A stretch of DNA of 64,000 bases from Octadecabacter sp. B2R22 (GTDB lineage: Bacteria > Pseudomonadota > Alphaproteobacteria > Rhodobacterales > Rhodobacteraceae), in contig NZ_JAHKQJ010000007.1 in NCBI RefSeq assembly GCF_018861045.1, forward strand, positions 434,001 through 498,000, given 5' to 3'. The position numbers were made by a program, and so were the translations under genes. The notes under the pieces are model-generated. The model did not search any database, had not been told where the DNA came from, and was given only the letters and a program-made list of their open reading frames with translations. Positions 42,041-50,494 of the stretch are shown piece by piece; positions within the stretch are counted from its first letter, which is position 1; each line of letters opens with the position of its first letter.

Positions 42041-42325
42041 TTAAATTTGGATATTTCGCACTGCTTACGCAGCGAGAGCAACCCGAGCATTGTTGTCATT
42101 TGCAACTAGCTTAAACGTACCGATAACGGTGGTAACTCACCGAAACAAAGCTAACCCCTTTAGACGTTCGTCGATCCTATTTCGTCCCCAGACTGGCCAA
42201 ATGAGCCGTTTCCCGCATGCCCTGACGGACGGTTGGGTGTTGGTGGAGACGCCGGGTACCGCCCCCGGGTCCGATCCGCTTATTGCGAGCGCGTTTATGT
42301 TCATAGTCCCGAAGGACATTCCATA
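42041..42325 (-). ncRNA. ssrA: Transfer-messenger RNA, circularly permuted two-piece type
   Basis: Reading the minus strand, the 5' acceptor piece contains a GUCC-UUCG-GGAC hairpin, a T-arm with stem CCGGG/CCCGG, the acceptor strand CGTCTCC and an encoded CCA at 42243-42241. A roughly 50-nt spacer follows, then the coding piece starts GGGGACGAAATAGGATCGAC at 42189. Its first seven bases pair with CGTCTCC with one G-U. The tag frame runs 42103-42065 and encodes ANDNNARVALAA then TAA. This order (acceptor first) is the permuted alphaproteobacterial form. Outer ends are approximate. It rescues stalled ribosomes. Confidence 0.93.
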
Positions 42326-42365
42326 AATAGGCGGGCTGATGGCGCTTTACAAGGGGGCAGTCGGG

Positions 42366-43079
42366 CTACTTTGCGCTGGCCGAGGCCACGGATTGGCCGA
42401 GCTCGGTGGTATAATCCGCCAGTTCCGCCAAGAGCTTATCGACGGTTTTCGCATCAGATGCCTCAAGAGCGTCGGCAATGTGTGTGTGCATTGCGACGAT
42501 GTGATCGCGACTGCGCGCGGTGAAGGTGATCATGTTCATCAACGGTTCGATCGCCTCAACAGCGCCGGCCAATTGATACGACAAGACCGGATTGCCAGCA
42601 CCGTCCACCAAAGCGCGGTGAAACGCGACGTCTGAGGCGCAAAAGCTTTCGTCGCTTAGGCCTGGTTGGGATTGTCGGGTGATTTCGGCCCTCATGGTCG
42701 CTAAGTGATCCGCGGTTCTGCGTTGTGCCGAAAGCGGGGCGCAGGCGCGTTCTAGTGCAAATCGGGCTTCGCAGGCGGTGACGAAATCGACGTCATTCAT
42801 GCTCAGCAGCAGGGCAGAGGTTGTGATTTGCTGGCCGTAAGCGTCTTGAAACGTAAGCCGATTTACGAAAGCGCCGCCTGTTGCGCCCCGCTGGGTGCGG
42901 ATGAGCGATTGCGCCGCCAATCGTTTAAGCGCCTCACGCACGGTTGAGCGCGATACGTCAAATTGTTCGCTTAGCTCGGCCTCGCTTGGCAAACGTTCAT
43001 CTACAGGCAAATCGCCTGAAACAATGGCGTCACGAATGGACTTGGCGATCTGGGCGGAGAGGTCTGGTGCATTTTTCAT
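42366..43079 (-). CDS. GntR-family regulator with FCD domain, probable DMSP-operon regulator
   Basis: A 237-residue FadR-type regulator. The winged helix at 8-75 reads IAKSIRDAIVSGDLPVDERL, LSEQFDVSRSTVREALKRL and RTQRGATGGAFV. The all-helical FCD domain at about 95-225 shows a metal/ligand-site Asp and histidines (DVAFHRALVDGAGNPVL, MHTHIADAL). A double palindromic operator lies directly before its start, facing the DUF2182-DUF1326-DinB-dmdA-acuI operon. In Ruegeria-type genomes a GntR gene adjoins dmdA, so this is probably the regulator of DMSP demethylation and its own gene. Confidence 0.88.
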   Translation of the reverse strand: MKNAPDLSAQIAKSIRDAIVSGDLPVDERLPSEAELSEQFDVSRSTVREALKRLAAQSLIRTQRGATGGAFVNRLTFQDAYGQQITTSALLLSMNDVDFVTACEARFALERACAPLSAQRRTADHLATMRAEITRQSQPGLSDESFCASDVAFHRALVDGAGNPVLSYQLAGAVEAIEPLMNMITFTARSRDHIVAMHTHIADALEASDAKTVDKLLAELADYTTELGQSVASASAK

Positions 43080-43080
43080 T

Positions 43081-43104
43081 TGTCAGACATTTAATTGTCT
43101 GACA
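43081..43104. promoter_or_regulatory. GntR/FCD operator: two TGTC-N-GACA palindromes
   Basis: TGTCAGACA (43081-43089) and its reverse complement TGTCTGACA (43096-43104) are separated by TTTAAT. Each half is itself a TGTC-N-GACA palindrome, and T-N-GT-N3-AC-N-A is the typical FadR/PdhR-group operator form. It starts 2 bp upstream of the regulator ATG and 46 bp before the DUF2182 gene. Confidence 0.75.
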
Positions 43105-43149
43105 TTTGTTTGGCAAGGATTGAGTCGCACTTCATGTCGGGGAGGACAT

Positions 43150-43902
43150 ATGCGCGCTGAATGGATCAGAGGAATGGGCGCACCGCATTGGCTGGTGTTG
43201 TTTGGCATCGTGTTGGCGGGCTGGGCTGCTTTGTATCTGATGGCCATACCCGCAGAATTGCGAGAGCTTTCACAGATTTACGGTGCGCAGTTTTGGGCTG
43301 ATCTATGTCGCGTCACACCAGATGCCGCCGGCGTGCTAAAACTTACGGCGATGTGGGCCTTGATGTCGGCGGCGATGATGTTGCCCACGGCATTGCCCGC
43401 ATTTGCCACCTTTGATGACCTGCCCGGATCACGCGGTGATTTTGGCCGTCTGGTGGGTGGATACCTTGCCGTTTGGTTGGTGTTTTCGGCCCTTGCAGCG
43501 GTGGCGCAAATGGCGCTTTGGAGGCTGGGTTTGCTGGATCAAACGGGCCTAAGCGTCAGTGTGGTTCTTTCGGGCGGATTGCTGGTTCTTGCGGGGGCTT
43601 ATCAGTTCAGCGCGTTCAAAGCGGCCTGCGTTCGCAAGTGCCGCGCGCCATTCGCGTTCTTCATGCAGCATTGGTCCGATGGGCCTTGGCGCATGGGGGT
43701 GCGGTTGGGCGCTGTGTGTCTTGGATGTTGCTGGGCGCTTATGCTGCTTGCCTTTGTGGGCGGCGTGATGAGCCTTGCGTTTATGGGATTGGCGACAGTC
43801 CTGATGGTGTTTGAAAAGCTGCCTGACTTGGGCGCTTGGCTGACGCGGCCCTTAGGGGTTGCCCTGATCGGCGCCGGAGTGGCCGTCGTGATTTTCGGAT
43901 AG
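43150..43902 (+). CDS. DUF2182 multi-pass membrane protein
   Basis: A 250-residue predicted metal-binding integral membrane protein with six or seven spans. Conserved features include MWALMSAAMMLPTALPAFATF, AGAYQFSAFKAACVRKCRAPFAF with a Cys pair, and GAVCLGCCWALMLLAFVGGVM with a Cys-rich span. AGGAGGACAT precedes the ATG. It heads the operon that includes DUF1326, DinB, dmdA and acuI. DUF2182 and DUF1326 proteins are frequently paired; their function is unknown. Confidence 0.85.
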   Translation: MRAEWIRGMGAPHWLVLFGIVLAGWAALYLMAIPAELRELSQIYGAQFWADLCRVTPDAAGVLKLTAMWALMSAAMMLPTALPAFATFDDLPGSRGDFGRLVGGYLAVWLVFSALAAVAQMALWRLGLLDQTGLSVSVVLSGGLLVLAGAYQFSAFKAACVRKCRAPFAFFMQHWSDGPWRMGVRLGAVCLGCCWALMLLAFVGGVMSLAFMGLATVLMVFEKLPDLGAWLTRPLGVALIGAGVAVVIFG

Positions 43903-43914
43903 GAAGGATTAACA

Positions 43915-44628
43915 ATGAGTAAGTCAAAGACCAAGGTTCCCGCGGATCGCTTGCCTGTAAGTCAGCGGATCGACAGTAAGATGGACAGCCATCCTTTGCG
44001 CCGTAAGTCACGCCCAACGGATTGGGCGATCAAGGGCGAGCTGTTCTTGAACTGTAATTGTACGGTGTTTTGCCCCTGCGTTGTGAGCCTTGGGCAGCAT
44101 CCGCCGACCGAGGGCAACTGTAAGGCATGGATGGCAATCGCTATCGATGAGGGGCATTTTGAGGGCGAAGACCTCTCAGGGATCAACATTGGGCTTTTGG
44201 CCGAGATTCCAGGCCGTATGGCCGAAGGCAACTGGAAGGTTGCGGTCTATATCGATGAGAAAGCCACGCAAAAGGCCTACAACGGGTTGCTGCAGATCCT
44301 GTCTGGCGCGGCTGGGGGCACGACTGGGCTGTTCACCGTTCTGGTGAGCGAGATCATCGGCGCTGAGCGCGAGAAGGTCGATATCATGCGCGAGGGCACG
44401 AAGCGGGGCCTTTACATCGGGCGCAAGGTTCAAGGTGAGATCGAAATGCTAACGGGGGCCGATCCGGATCAACCTGTGGTGATGACGAATACCAAATACT
44501 GGATGGGTTCGGACGTGATTGCGGCGCGTGGGTTGAAATCCAAGGTGCGGGACTATGGCCGCGTTTGGGATTTGTCCGGTAAATCCGCTGAAATCTGTGC
44601 CATCGATTGGAAAGGTCCCAAGCCGTGA
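43915..44628 (+). CDS. DUF1326 protein
   Basis: A 237-residue soluble protein. The block GELFLNCNCTVFCPCVVSLG at about 41-60 has four cysteines and could bind a metal. Further conserved regions are IPGRMAEGNWKVAVYIDEKA and LQILSGAAGGTTGLFTVL. It begins 12 bp after the DUF2182 gene, its frequent partner. Its TGA overlaps the following GTG start. Function unknown. Confidence 0.88.
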   Translation: MSKSKTKVPADRLPVSQRIDSKMDSHPLRRKSRPTDWAIKGELFLNCNCTVFCPCVVSLGQHPPTEGNCKAWMAIAIDEGHFEGEDLSGINIGLLAEIPGRMAEGNWKVAVYIDEKATQKAYNGLLQILSGAAGGTTGLFTVLVSEIIGAEREKVDIMREGTKRGLYIGRKVQGEIEMLTGADPDQPVVMTNTKYWMGSDVIAARGLKSKVRDYGRVWDLSGKSAEICAIDWKGPKP

Positions 44629-45128
44629 TAACGCCGACTTTTTGTCAAACGATGGCGCGCTATAACCGTTGGCAAAACAATGGTTTGCGTGATCTTGTTA
44701 AGCAGATGGACGAAGATGCTTTGCGCCTTGATCGCGGCGCGTTCTTTGGGTCGATTTTCGGCACGCTCAATCATCTGCTTTGGATCGACAAACTTTGGAT
44801 GAACAGGTTCGAACCAACCATCGCCGCCCCAGACAGTGATGATGTCGGCGTCAGCCACACCGCCAACCCGACCGATTGGGCAACTGAGAGGTTCCGAATG
44901 GATGGGGCTATTGTTGAATGGGCACGCGGGCTGCGAGCGATCGACCTGAGTGGCGATGTCAGTTGGTATTCCAAGGTCTATGGAACTGATATGTCAAAGA
45001 AAAAGGATCTGTGTGTGATGCAGTTGTTTAACCATCAAACGCACCACCGCGGGCAGGTTCACGCAATGATGACGGCCGCGGGTATGACGCCAATTGGCAG
45101 TGATCTGCCTCTTATGCCGGAGATCTGA
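44625..45128 (+). CDS. DinB-family (four-helix, metal-binding) protein
   Basis: A 167-residue DinB/YfiT-like protein. It begins with GTG in a GTGA overlap with the DUF1326 gene. The likely metal histidines are in GTLNHLLWIDKLW and LFNHQTHHRGQVHAMM. DinB-fold enzymes include thiol-dependent transferases and mycothiol or bacillithiol S-transferases. Its place 1 bp before dmdA makes a role in thiol or one-carbon chemistry of DMSP metabolism conceivable, though unproven. Confidence 0.85.
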   Translation: MITPTFCQTMARYNRWQNNGLRDLVKQMDEDALRLDRGAFFGSIFGTLNHLLWIDKLWMNRFEPTIAAPDSDDVGVSHTANPTDWATERFRMDGAIVEWARGLRAIDLSGDVSWYSKVYGTDMSKKKDLCVMQLFNHQTHHRGQVHAMMTAAGMTPIGSDLPLMPEI

Positions 45129-45129
45129 C

Positions 45130-46230
45130 ATGGCAACGATAGCAGGATCGCGCCGTCTGCGCCGCACACCGTTTTCGGATGGCGTCGAGGCGGCAGGTGT
45201 TAAGGGATATACGGTCTATAACCATATGTTATTGCCTACGGTTTTCCGCAGTGTGATAGAGGACTATCACCACCTGAAGTCCGCTGTGCAGGTGTGGGAT
45301 GTCTCTGTCGAACGACAGGTGGAAATTCGTGGGCCTGATGCGGGGCGGCTGATGCAAATGCTCACGCCGCGTGATCTGCGCGGGATGCTGCCCAGCATGT
45401 GCTATTACGTGCCGATGGTCGATGAAACGGGCGGAATGCTGAACGATCCGGTGGCCGTTATGCTGGACGAAGACCGCTATTGGGTTTCGATTGCCGACAG
45501 TGATTTATTGTACTGGGTCAAGGGGTTGGCCTACGGTCTTCGTCTGGATGTTCTTGTGGATGAACCCGATGTTTCGCCCTTGGCCATTCAAGGCCCCAAA
45601 GCAGATGAGCTTGCAGCGCGTGTTTTTGGTGACGCCGTGCGGGACTTGCGGTTCTTCCGCTACGGGCGGTTTGATTTTCAAGGCCAGCAGATGGTTGTTG
45701 CGCGGTCGGGCTATTCCAAACAAGGCGGCTTTGAAGTGTATGTCGAAGGGACCCAAAACGGTATGCCGCTTTGGAATGCTTTGATGGAAGCGGGGCGTGA
45801 TTTGGATGTCCATGCGGGCTGCCCGAACTTGATTGAACGGATCGAAGGTGGCCTGTTGTCCTACGGCAATGACATGAACCGGGATAATACCCCCCACGAG
45901 GCAGGTCTTGGGCGTTTCTGTTCAACACAAACTGCAATTGGCTGTGTGGGGCGCGATGCCTTGTTGCGGGTGTCCAAAGAGGGGCCCGTAAAACAGGTTC
46001 GCGCACTGAGGATCGAAGGCGATTTGCCGCCGTGCGATCGAGCATGGCCCATAATGGACGGGCAAATGCAGGTTGGGGCCGTGACCTCATCCGCAAGGTC
46101 GCCTGATTTTGAAACGAACGTCGCAATCGGCATGGTTCGCATGACCCATTGGGACCCAAAGACAGACGTAGATGTCGTTACGCAAGCCGGAGTGTTTCCG
46201 GCAGTCGTGAACGAAACCTTTTGGATTTAG
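45130..46230 (+). CDS. dmdA: Dimethylsulfoniopropionate demethylase DmdA
   Basis: A 366-residue folate-dependent enzyme of the GcvT fold that transfers a methyl group from DMSP to tetrahydrofolate, giving methylmercaptopropionate. N-terminal RRTPFSDGVEAAGVKGYTVY and MLLPTVF, the folate-region VWDVSVERQVEIRGPDAGRL, LTPRDLRGML, SGYSKQGGFEVYVEG, LIERIEGGLLSYGNDM and the C-terminal GMVRMTHWDP match DmdA of marine roseobacters rather than glycine-cleavage GcvT. Length is typical. Start at 45130 begins MATIAGSRRLRRTPF. Immediately followed by acuI, the arrangement known in Ruegeria pomeroyi. Confidence 0.93.
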   Translation: MATIAGSRRLRRTPFSDGVEAAGVKGYTVYNHMLLPTVFRSVIEDYHHLKSAVQVWDVSVERQVEIRGPDAGRLMQMLTPRDLRGMLPSMCYYVPMVDETGGMLNDPVAVMLDEDRYWVSIADSDLLYWVKGLAYGLRLDVLVDEPDVSPLAIQGPKADELAARVFGDAVRDLRFFRYGRFDFQGQQMVVARSGYSKQGGFEVYVEGTQNGMPLWNALMEAGRDLDVHAGCPNLIERIEGGLLSYGNDMNRDNTPHEAGLGRFCSTQTAIGCVGRDALLRVSKEGPVKQVRALRIEGDLPPCDRAWPIMDGQMQVGAVTSSARSPDFETNVAIGMVRMTHWDPKTDVDVVTQAGVFPAVVNETFWI

Positions 46231-46249
46231 ACAGTTAAAGGAGAACCCC

Positions 46250-47233
46250 ATGTTCAACGCTTTGGTGGTAGAGAAAGACGACGACGGCAAAACAAGCGCA
46301 TCTGTTCAGCAAATTGGCGAAGATCGCTTGCCTGAGGGCGATGTGACTGTTGCAGTTGAATATTCCACGGTGAACTACAAAGACGGGCTGTGCATTGGGC
46401 CAGGCGGTGGGTTGGTGCGCAACTACCCGCATGTTCCGGGTATCGACTTTGCGGGCACCGTCGAGGCTTCGGATGATCCACGCTATAAGGCAGGCGACAA
46501 GGTCGTGTTGACGGGCTGGCGTGTCGGTGAGGCCTATTGGGGCGGCTATTCGCAAAAGGCGCGCGTCAAGGCGGATTGGCTTGTGCCACTGCCAAACGGT
46601 TTGGACACAAAACAGGCGATGGCCGTCGGGACGGCGGGCTTCACCGCGATGCTTGCGGTCATGGCGCTTGAGGATCACGGCATCAAAGATGGTCCTGTCT
46701 TGGTCACAGGCGCTGCGGGTGGCGTTGGGTCTGTCGCGACTGCGATATTGGCGGGCCTTGGGCATGAGGTTGCAGGCGTAACGGGGCGACCTGAAACTGC
46801 TGATTACCTGAAATCACTTGGTGCGACCCAGATCGTGGCCCGTGAAGAGCTGAATGAAACCACAAAACGCCCGCTTGAGGCTGAAACTTGGGCTGGCTGT
46901 GTGGATGCCGTTGGCGGCGAAATGCTGGCACGCGTTCTGGGTCAGATGAAATACGGGGCATCGGTGGCGGCAGTCGGCTTGGCCGGTGGTGCAGGGCTTC
47001 CGGCGACGGTTATTCCGTTCCTGCTGCGCGGTGTTAACTTGCTCGGCATCGACAGTGTGATGCAGCCCTATGACAACCGTCTGCGCGCGTGGGAACGGAT
47101 TGCCGAGGATTTGCCGATGGATAAGCTGGATGCGATGGTGCAACCTGCCGTTCTGTCCGATCTTCCAGCCTTGGGCCGTGATATTCTAAAAGGGCAGGTT
47201 CGGGGCCGTGTGGTCGTTGATGTAAATGCTTAA
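46250..47233 (+). CDS. acuI: Acrylyl-CoA reductase AcuI (MDR superfamily)
   Basis: A 327-residue zinc-independent medium-chain reductase, NADPH-dependent, converting acryloyl-CoA to propionyl-CoA in DMSP-derived acrylate detoxification. Key blocks are VEYSTVNYKDGLCI, VPGIDFAGTV, VLTGWRVGEAYWGGYSQKAR, the cofactor loop VLVTGAAGGVGSVATAI, and LLRGVNLLGIDSV. AAAGGAGAA lies before the ATG, 20 bp after dmdA. Confidence 0.94.
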   Translation: MFNALVVEKDDDGKTSASVQQIGEDRLPEGDVTVAVEYSTVNYKDGLCIGPGGGLVRNYPHVPGIDFAGTVEASDDPRYKAGDKVVLTGWRVGEAYWGGYSQKARVKADWLVPLPNGLDTKQAMAVGTAGFTAMLAVMALEDHGIKDGPVLVTGAAGGVGSVATAILAGLGHEVAGVTGRPETADYLKSLGATQIVAREELNETTKRPLEAETWAGCVDAVGGEMLARVLGQMKYGASVAAVGLAGGAGLPATVIPFLLRGVNLLGIDSVMQPYDNRLRAWERIAEDLPMDKLDAMVQPAVLSDLPALGRDILKGQVRGRVVVDVNA

Positions 47234-47241
47234 GGAATAAT

Positions 47242-48651
47242 ATGAAGCCGGTCATCTATTGGGTTCGACGTGATTTACGCTTGGCGGACAATGCCGCATT
47301 AAATGCGGTACTTGCGTCGGGCCGGCCGGTCATTCCTGTTTTTATCAACGATGCGTTGATAGACGGTCTTGGGGCTGCCGCTAAATTTCGGTTTGGCGAA
47401 GGTTTACGTGTCTTTGCAACAACGCTCGGGGTCCTCGGGTCGCAGTTAGTCTTGCGGCGTGGCGATGCCTTGGAGGTTTTGCGTCAACTGATTTCCGAAA
47501 CTGGGGCAGAGGCTGTCTACTGGAACAGGCTTTATGATCCCGCCGCCAAAGCCCGCGACACTGAGGTCAAATCTAATCTGAAATCAATCGGCATCGAGGC
47601 GCGGTCTTTTGCCGGGCATTTGTTGTTTGAGCCATGGACGGTCGAGACGAAAACGGGCGGGTTCTACAAGGTCTTCACACCGATGTGGAAGGCCGTGCGC
47701 AGTCGTGATGTTGCTTCACCGGTGCCTGCGCCCTCAAACGTGCCTGCGCCTGCCGTGTTTCCTGACAGTGACGATCTGGCGGATTGGGCAATGGGGGCCG
47801 CAATGAAGCGCGGCGCGAATGTGCTTGCGCCTCATATGCGTGTAGGCGAAGCGGCGGCGCAAGACCGGTTGGCCGAATTTATAGAACACAAGGCCGCCAA
47901 TTACCCGACAGATCGTGATCATCCGAGCGTGGATGGCACATCCGGTCTGTCAGAAAACCTGACCTATGGGGAAATCAGCCCCGCGACCTGTTGGCATGCA
48001 GGGTGGGCTGCGATCCATCGCGGGGTGTCTGGTGCCGAAGTTTTTTGCAAGGAACTGGTCTGGCGCGAGTTTGCCTACCATTTGATGCATCACACGCCGC
48101 ATATTCTGGACAGCAATTGGAAAACTGGCTGGGACAGTTTTCCGTGGAACACCCAAGACACACCAGAGGTGATCGCGTGGAAACAGGGGCGCACGGGTGT
48201 TCCATTTGTCGATGCGGCCATGCGGCAGATGTATGTGACAGGTATCATGCACAATCGCGGCCGCATGATTGTTGCGTCTTATCTGACCAAACATCTGATG
48301 ACCCATTGGCGGATTGGGCAGGCATGGTTTGAGGACTGCCTGATTGATTGGGACCCCGCGAGCAACGCAATGGGATGGCAGTGGGCCGCTGGGTCAGGGC
48401 CGGATGCGTCACCGTTTTTTCGAATTTTCAATCCCGTCACACAGCTCAGCAAGTTTGACCCCAAAGGTAAATACGCGCCGAGCTGGATTGCTGAAGGGCA
48501 GGGTGACCCGTCCGCGACGTCGTTGTCTTATTACGACGCAATCCCGTTGGCTTGGGGCTTGTCACAGGATGACGCTTACCCAGAACCGGTCGTTGGCCTT
48601 GCTGAGGGGCGAGCGCGTGCGCTCGACGCGTATCAAGCGAGGACAGCCTGA
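47242..48651 (+). CDS. phr: Deoxyribodipyrimidine photolyase
   Basis: A 469-residue class I photolyase/cryptochrome family enzyme that repairs UV-induced pyrimidine dimers. The N-terminal antenna domain starts PVIYWVRRDLRLADNAAL. The FAD-binding domain has TSGLSENLTYGEISP, ELVWREFAYHLMHH, WKQGRTGVPFVDAAMRQM, MHNRGRMIVASYLTKHL, and DWDPASNAMGWQWAAGSG with the photoactive Trp. It begins 8 bp after acuI and is probably read through from the DMSP operon. A 218-bp gap follows with no convincing gene. Confidence 0.94.
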   Translation: MKPVIYWVRRDLRLADNAALNAVLASGRPVIPVFINDALIDGLGAAAKFRFGEGLRVFATTLGVLGSQLVLRRGDALEVLRQLISETGAEAVYWNRLYDPAAKARDTEVKSNLKSIGIEARSFAGHLLFEPWTVETKTGGFYKVFTPMWKAVRSRDVASPVPAPSNVPAPAVFPDSDDLADWAMGAAMKRGANVLAPHMRVGEAAAQDRLAEFIEHKAANYPTDRDHPSVDGTSGLSENLTYGEISPATCWHAGWAAIHRGVSGAEVFCKELVWREFAYHLMHHTPHILDSNWKTGWDSFPWNTQDTPEVIAWKQGRTGVPFVDAAMRQMYVTGIMHNRGRMIVASYLTKHLMTHWRIGQAWFEDCLIDWDPASNAMGWQWAAGSGPDASPFFRIFNPVTQLSKFDPKGKYAPSWIAEGQGDPSATSLSYYDAIPLAWGLSQDDAYPEPVVGLAEGRARALDAYQARTA

Positions 48652-48869
48652 GCGGGTTAAATCGCAAATCCCGCCCCAAAACGCAGGACATTTCGCAACT
48701 GCTGGCGTTGATGATGCCTCACTAGATTGCGGAACTTTTGCCTCGCCTCTTGCGTGGAGGGCGTGCGGGGGGGTATTTGCGAAGGAACGCAAATCGCGAT
48801 GACCTGACACAGCTGGCGTAGATCAGTGTTTTATTGTCTGGCATCCTGCGAAGACCAAGGAGCAGTACA

Positions 48870-49310
48870 ATGCCGACGATGGGACGAATAGTTGGGGCAA
48901 TCCTTTACGGGGCGCTTGCGTGGTACACGACGATCTTGATTGTACCGTTGTTTCCCGAAGGCACCAATTTGGGCTGGTTTCAAGAGATCAACACTGTGTT
49001 TGGCTTTTGGGTCGGATGGACGATTGCAGGGTCTCGCGCGGGAACCGGATATACGGCAGCGTTCAGCTACGGGCTGACCGCGACAATCGCCTTGGTTGTC
49101 TCTGCAAACTTCTTTAATTCCATTCTTGTAATGCTCGATCAATCCTTACGCCGCCGCTATGACGGCCCCGGTGAGGCCGTAACGGCCGTCTTTGAGATGT
49201 TCGTCCAGCACGGTGCTATGATTATGACCGCACAGATCATTACCACATTGTTGATCGGTGGGATTGGCGCGGCGATGATCGTAGAATTCTTTGGAAAAAG
49301 GTTCACTTAA
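48870..49310 (+). CDS. trgA: TrgA family membrane protein (tellurite resistance locus)
   Basis: A 146-residue protein with about four membrane spans (RIVGAILYGALAWYTTILIV, NTVFGFWVGWTIAG, AFSYGLTATIALVVSANFF and a C-terminal ITTLLIGGIGAAMIVEFFG). Length, topology and its place before trgB and cysK fit TrgA of Rhodobacter sphaeroides. Its stop overlaps the trgB ATG. A start at 48870 follows AAGGAG. Confidence 0.82.
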   Translation: MPTMGRIVGAILYGALAWYTTILIVPLFPEGTNLGWFQEINTVFGFWVGWTIAGSRAGTGYTAAFSYGLTATIALVVSANFFNSILVMLDQSLRRRYDGPGEAVTAVFEMFVQHGAMIMTAQIITTLLIGGIGAAMIVEFFGKRFT

Positions 49311-50443
49311 TGGACCTGTTCTTGTTTGGAACACTGCTCCACATGCCGCTATTAGAAGTGGTGAGTGGTGATCTTGATGTGCGCAGCCGTGTTGAATTCG
49401 CAACGCGTGTCGATTTCACAGTGAGCCGCGTCAAAGGGCAGGTGTTTCCAATTCTGCACGAAGCCAAAGGCGGTGTCGCTGAGGGCGTGATTGTATCCGG
49501 TCTGAGCGATGAAGCCTTATCCCGACTGGACTATTACGAAAAAGCCTTCGGTTATAATCGCACTGAATTTGTTGTGCTGGACGCGGACCATCAACCCCGT
49601 GACGTGGCGGCCTATCTTCCAGACGCTGGCCTTTGGACCCCCGCTGAAAGCTGGGACCGCGGTGGTTGGATCACTGCGATGGGCGAATTGACGACCCTGA
49701 CCGCCCGCGAGGCCATGTCAGGGATCGATCAGACCCCCGCAGAAACGATGGGCCGACGTTATAAACAGATGATGGCGCGGGCCGCGTCTCGTTTGCGGGC
49801 TAAGAATACGGCGCACAATGCCGCTGTGGGGCGCGGTGACATGGTGCAGGGGGATGTGAGCCTGCTGAAGTCGCAAAACCGTTATTCTGGTTTTTTTAAT
49901 GTCGAAGAGGTGGATCTCGCGTTTCGCCGTTTTGATGGGGCGATGTCACAGCCTGTTAATCGCGTTGTTTTTGTCGGGATGGATGCAACGATTGTCCTGC
50001 CCTACGATCCTGTTCGTGATCGTGTCTTGTTGGTCGAACAGTTTCGCACGGGCGCTTATTTGCGCGGGGACGCGAACCCCTGGACGATCGAACCTGTCGC
50101 CGGGATAATCGACCCCGGTGAGACTCCAGAAGAGGCCGCAATTCGCGAAGCGAAAGAAGAGGCAGGCATCACTCTACGTGATCTCACTTGCGTGTCGGCG
50201 GCTTATCCAAGTCCAAGCACCACGACTGAACATTTTTATCTGTATGTTGGCCTGTGTGATCTGCCTGACGGGGCTGAGGGGCGCGGCGGGGAAGACACCG
50301 AAGATGAGGACATCCAGTCTTATGTTATGGATTGGGCTGACTTTGACGAGGCCTTGAATGCTGGCAAATTCCGGCTTTTGCCGCTTCTGGTCGTGGGGCA
50401 TTGGCTGGCACGAAATCGTGACCGTTTGCGCGCTGCTGCTTGA
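49310..50443 (+). CDS. trgB: TrgB: gamma-glutamylcyclotransferase-like plus NUDIX hydrolase fusion
   Basis: A 377-residue two-domain protein. Residues 1-130 are AIG2/gamma-glutamylcyclotransferase-like (FLFGTLLHMPLLEVV, then LSRLDYYEKAFGYNRTEF). Residues 205-370 are a NUDIX domain with the full G-x5-E-x7-R-E-x2-E-E-x-G box (IIDPGETPEEAAIREAKEE), so it likely hydrolyses an ADP-ribose-type nucleoside diphosphate. Domain order agrees with TrgB from Rhodobacter. Start codon overlaps the trgA stop (TAATG). Confidence 0.88.
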   Translation: MDLFLFGTLLHMPLLEVVSGDLDVRSRVEFATRVDFTVSRVKGQVFPILHEAKGGVAEGVIVSGLSDEALSRLDYYEKAFGYNRTEFVVLDADHQPRDVAAYLPDAGLWTPAESWDRGGWITAMGELTTLTAREAMSGIDQTPAETMGRRYKQMMARAASRLRAKNTAHNAAVGRGDMVQGDVSLLKSQNRYSGFFNVEEVDLAFRRFDGAMSQPVNRVVFVGMDATIVLPYDPVRDRVLLVEQFRTGAYLRGDANPWTIEPVAGIIDPGETPEEAAIREAKEEAGITLRDLTCVSAAYPSPSTTTEHFYLYVGLCDLPDGAEGRGGEDTEDEDIQSYVMDWADFDEALNAGKFRLLPLLVVGHWLARNRDRLRAAA

Positions 50444-50494
50444 AGGCCGCCGACCTGTCGCCTACACCTTATTACAAATGTGAAAGGCTCCAAT

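Noticed and set aside
42090-42326. Plus-strand open frame of 78 codons over the ssrA region
   Set aside because: The minus strand here has the tmRNA tag, acceptor stem and CCA; the plus frame has no ribosome site or family resemblance.
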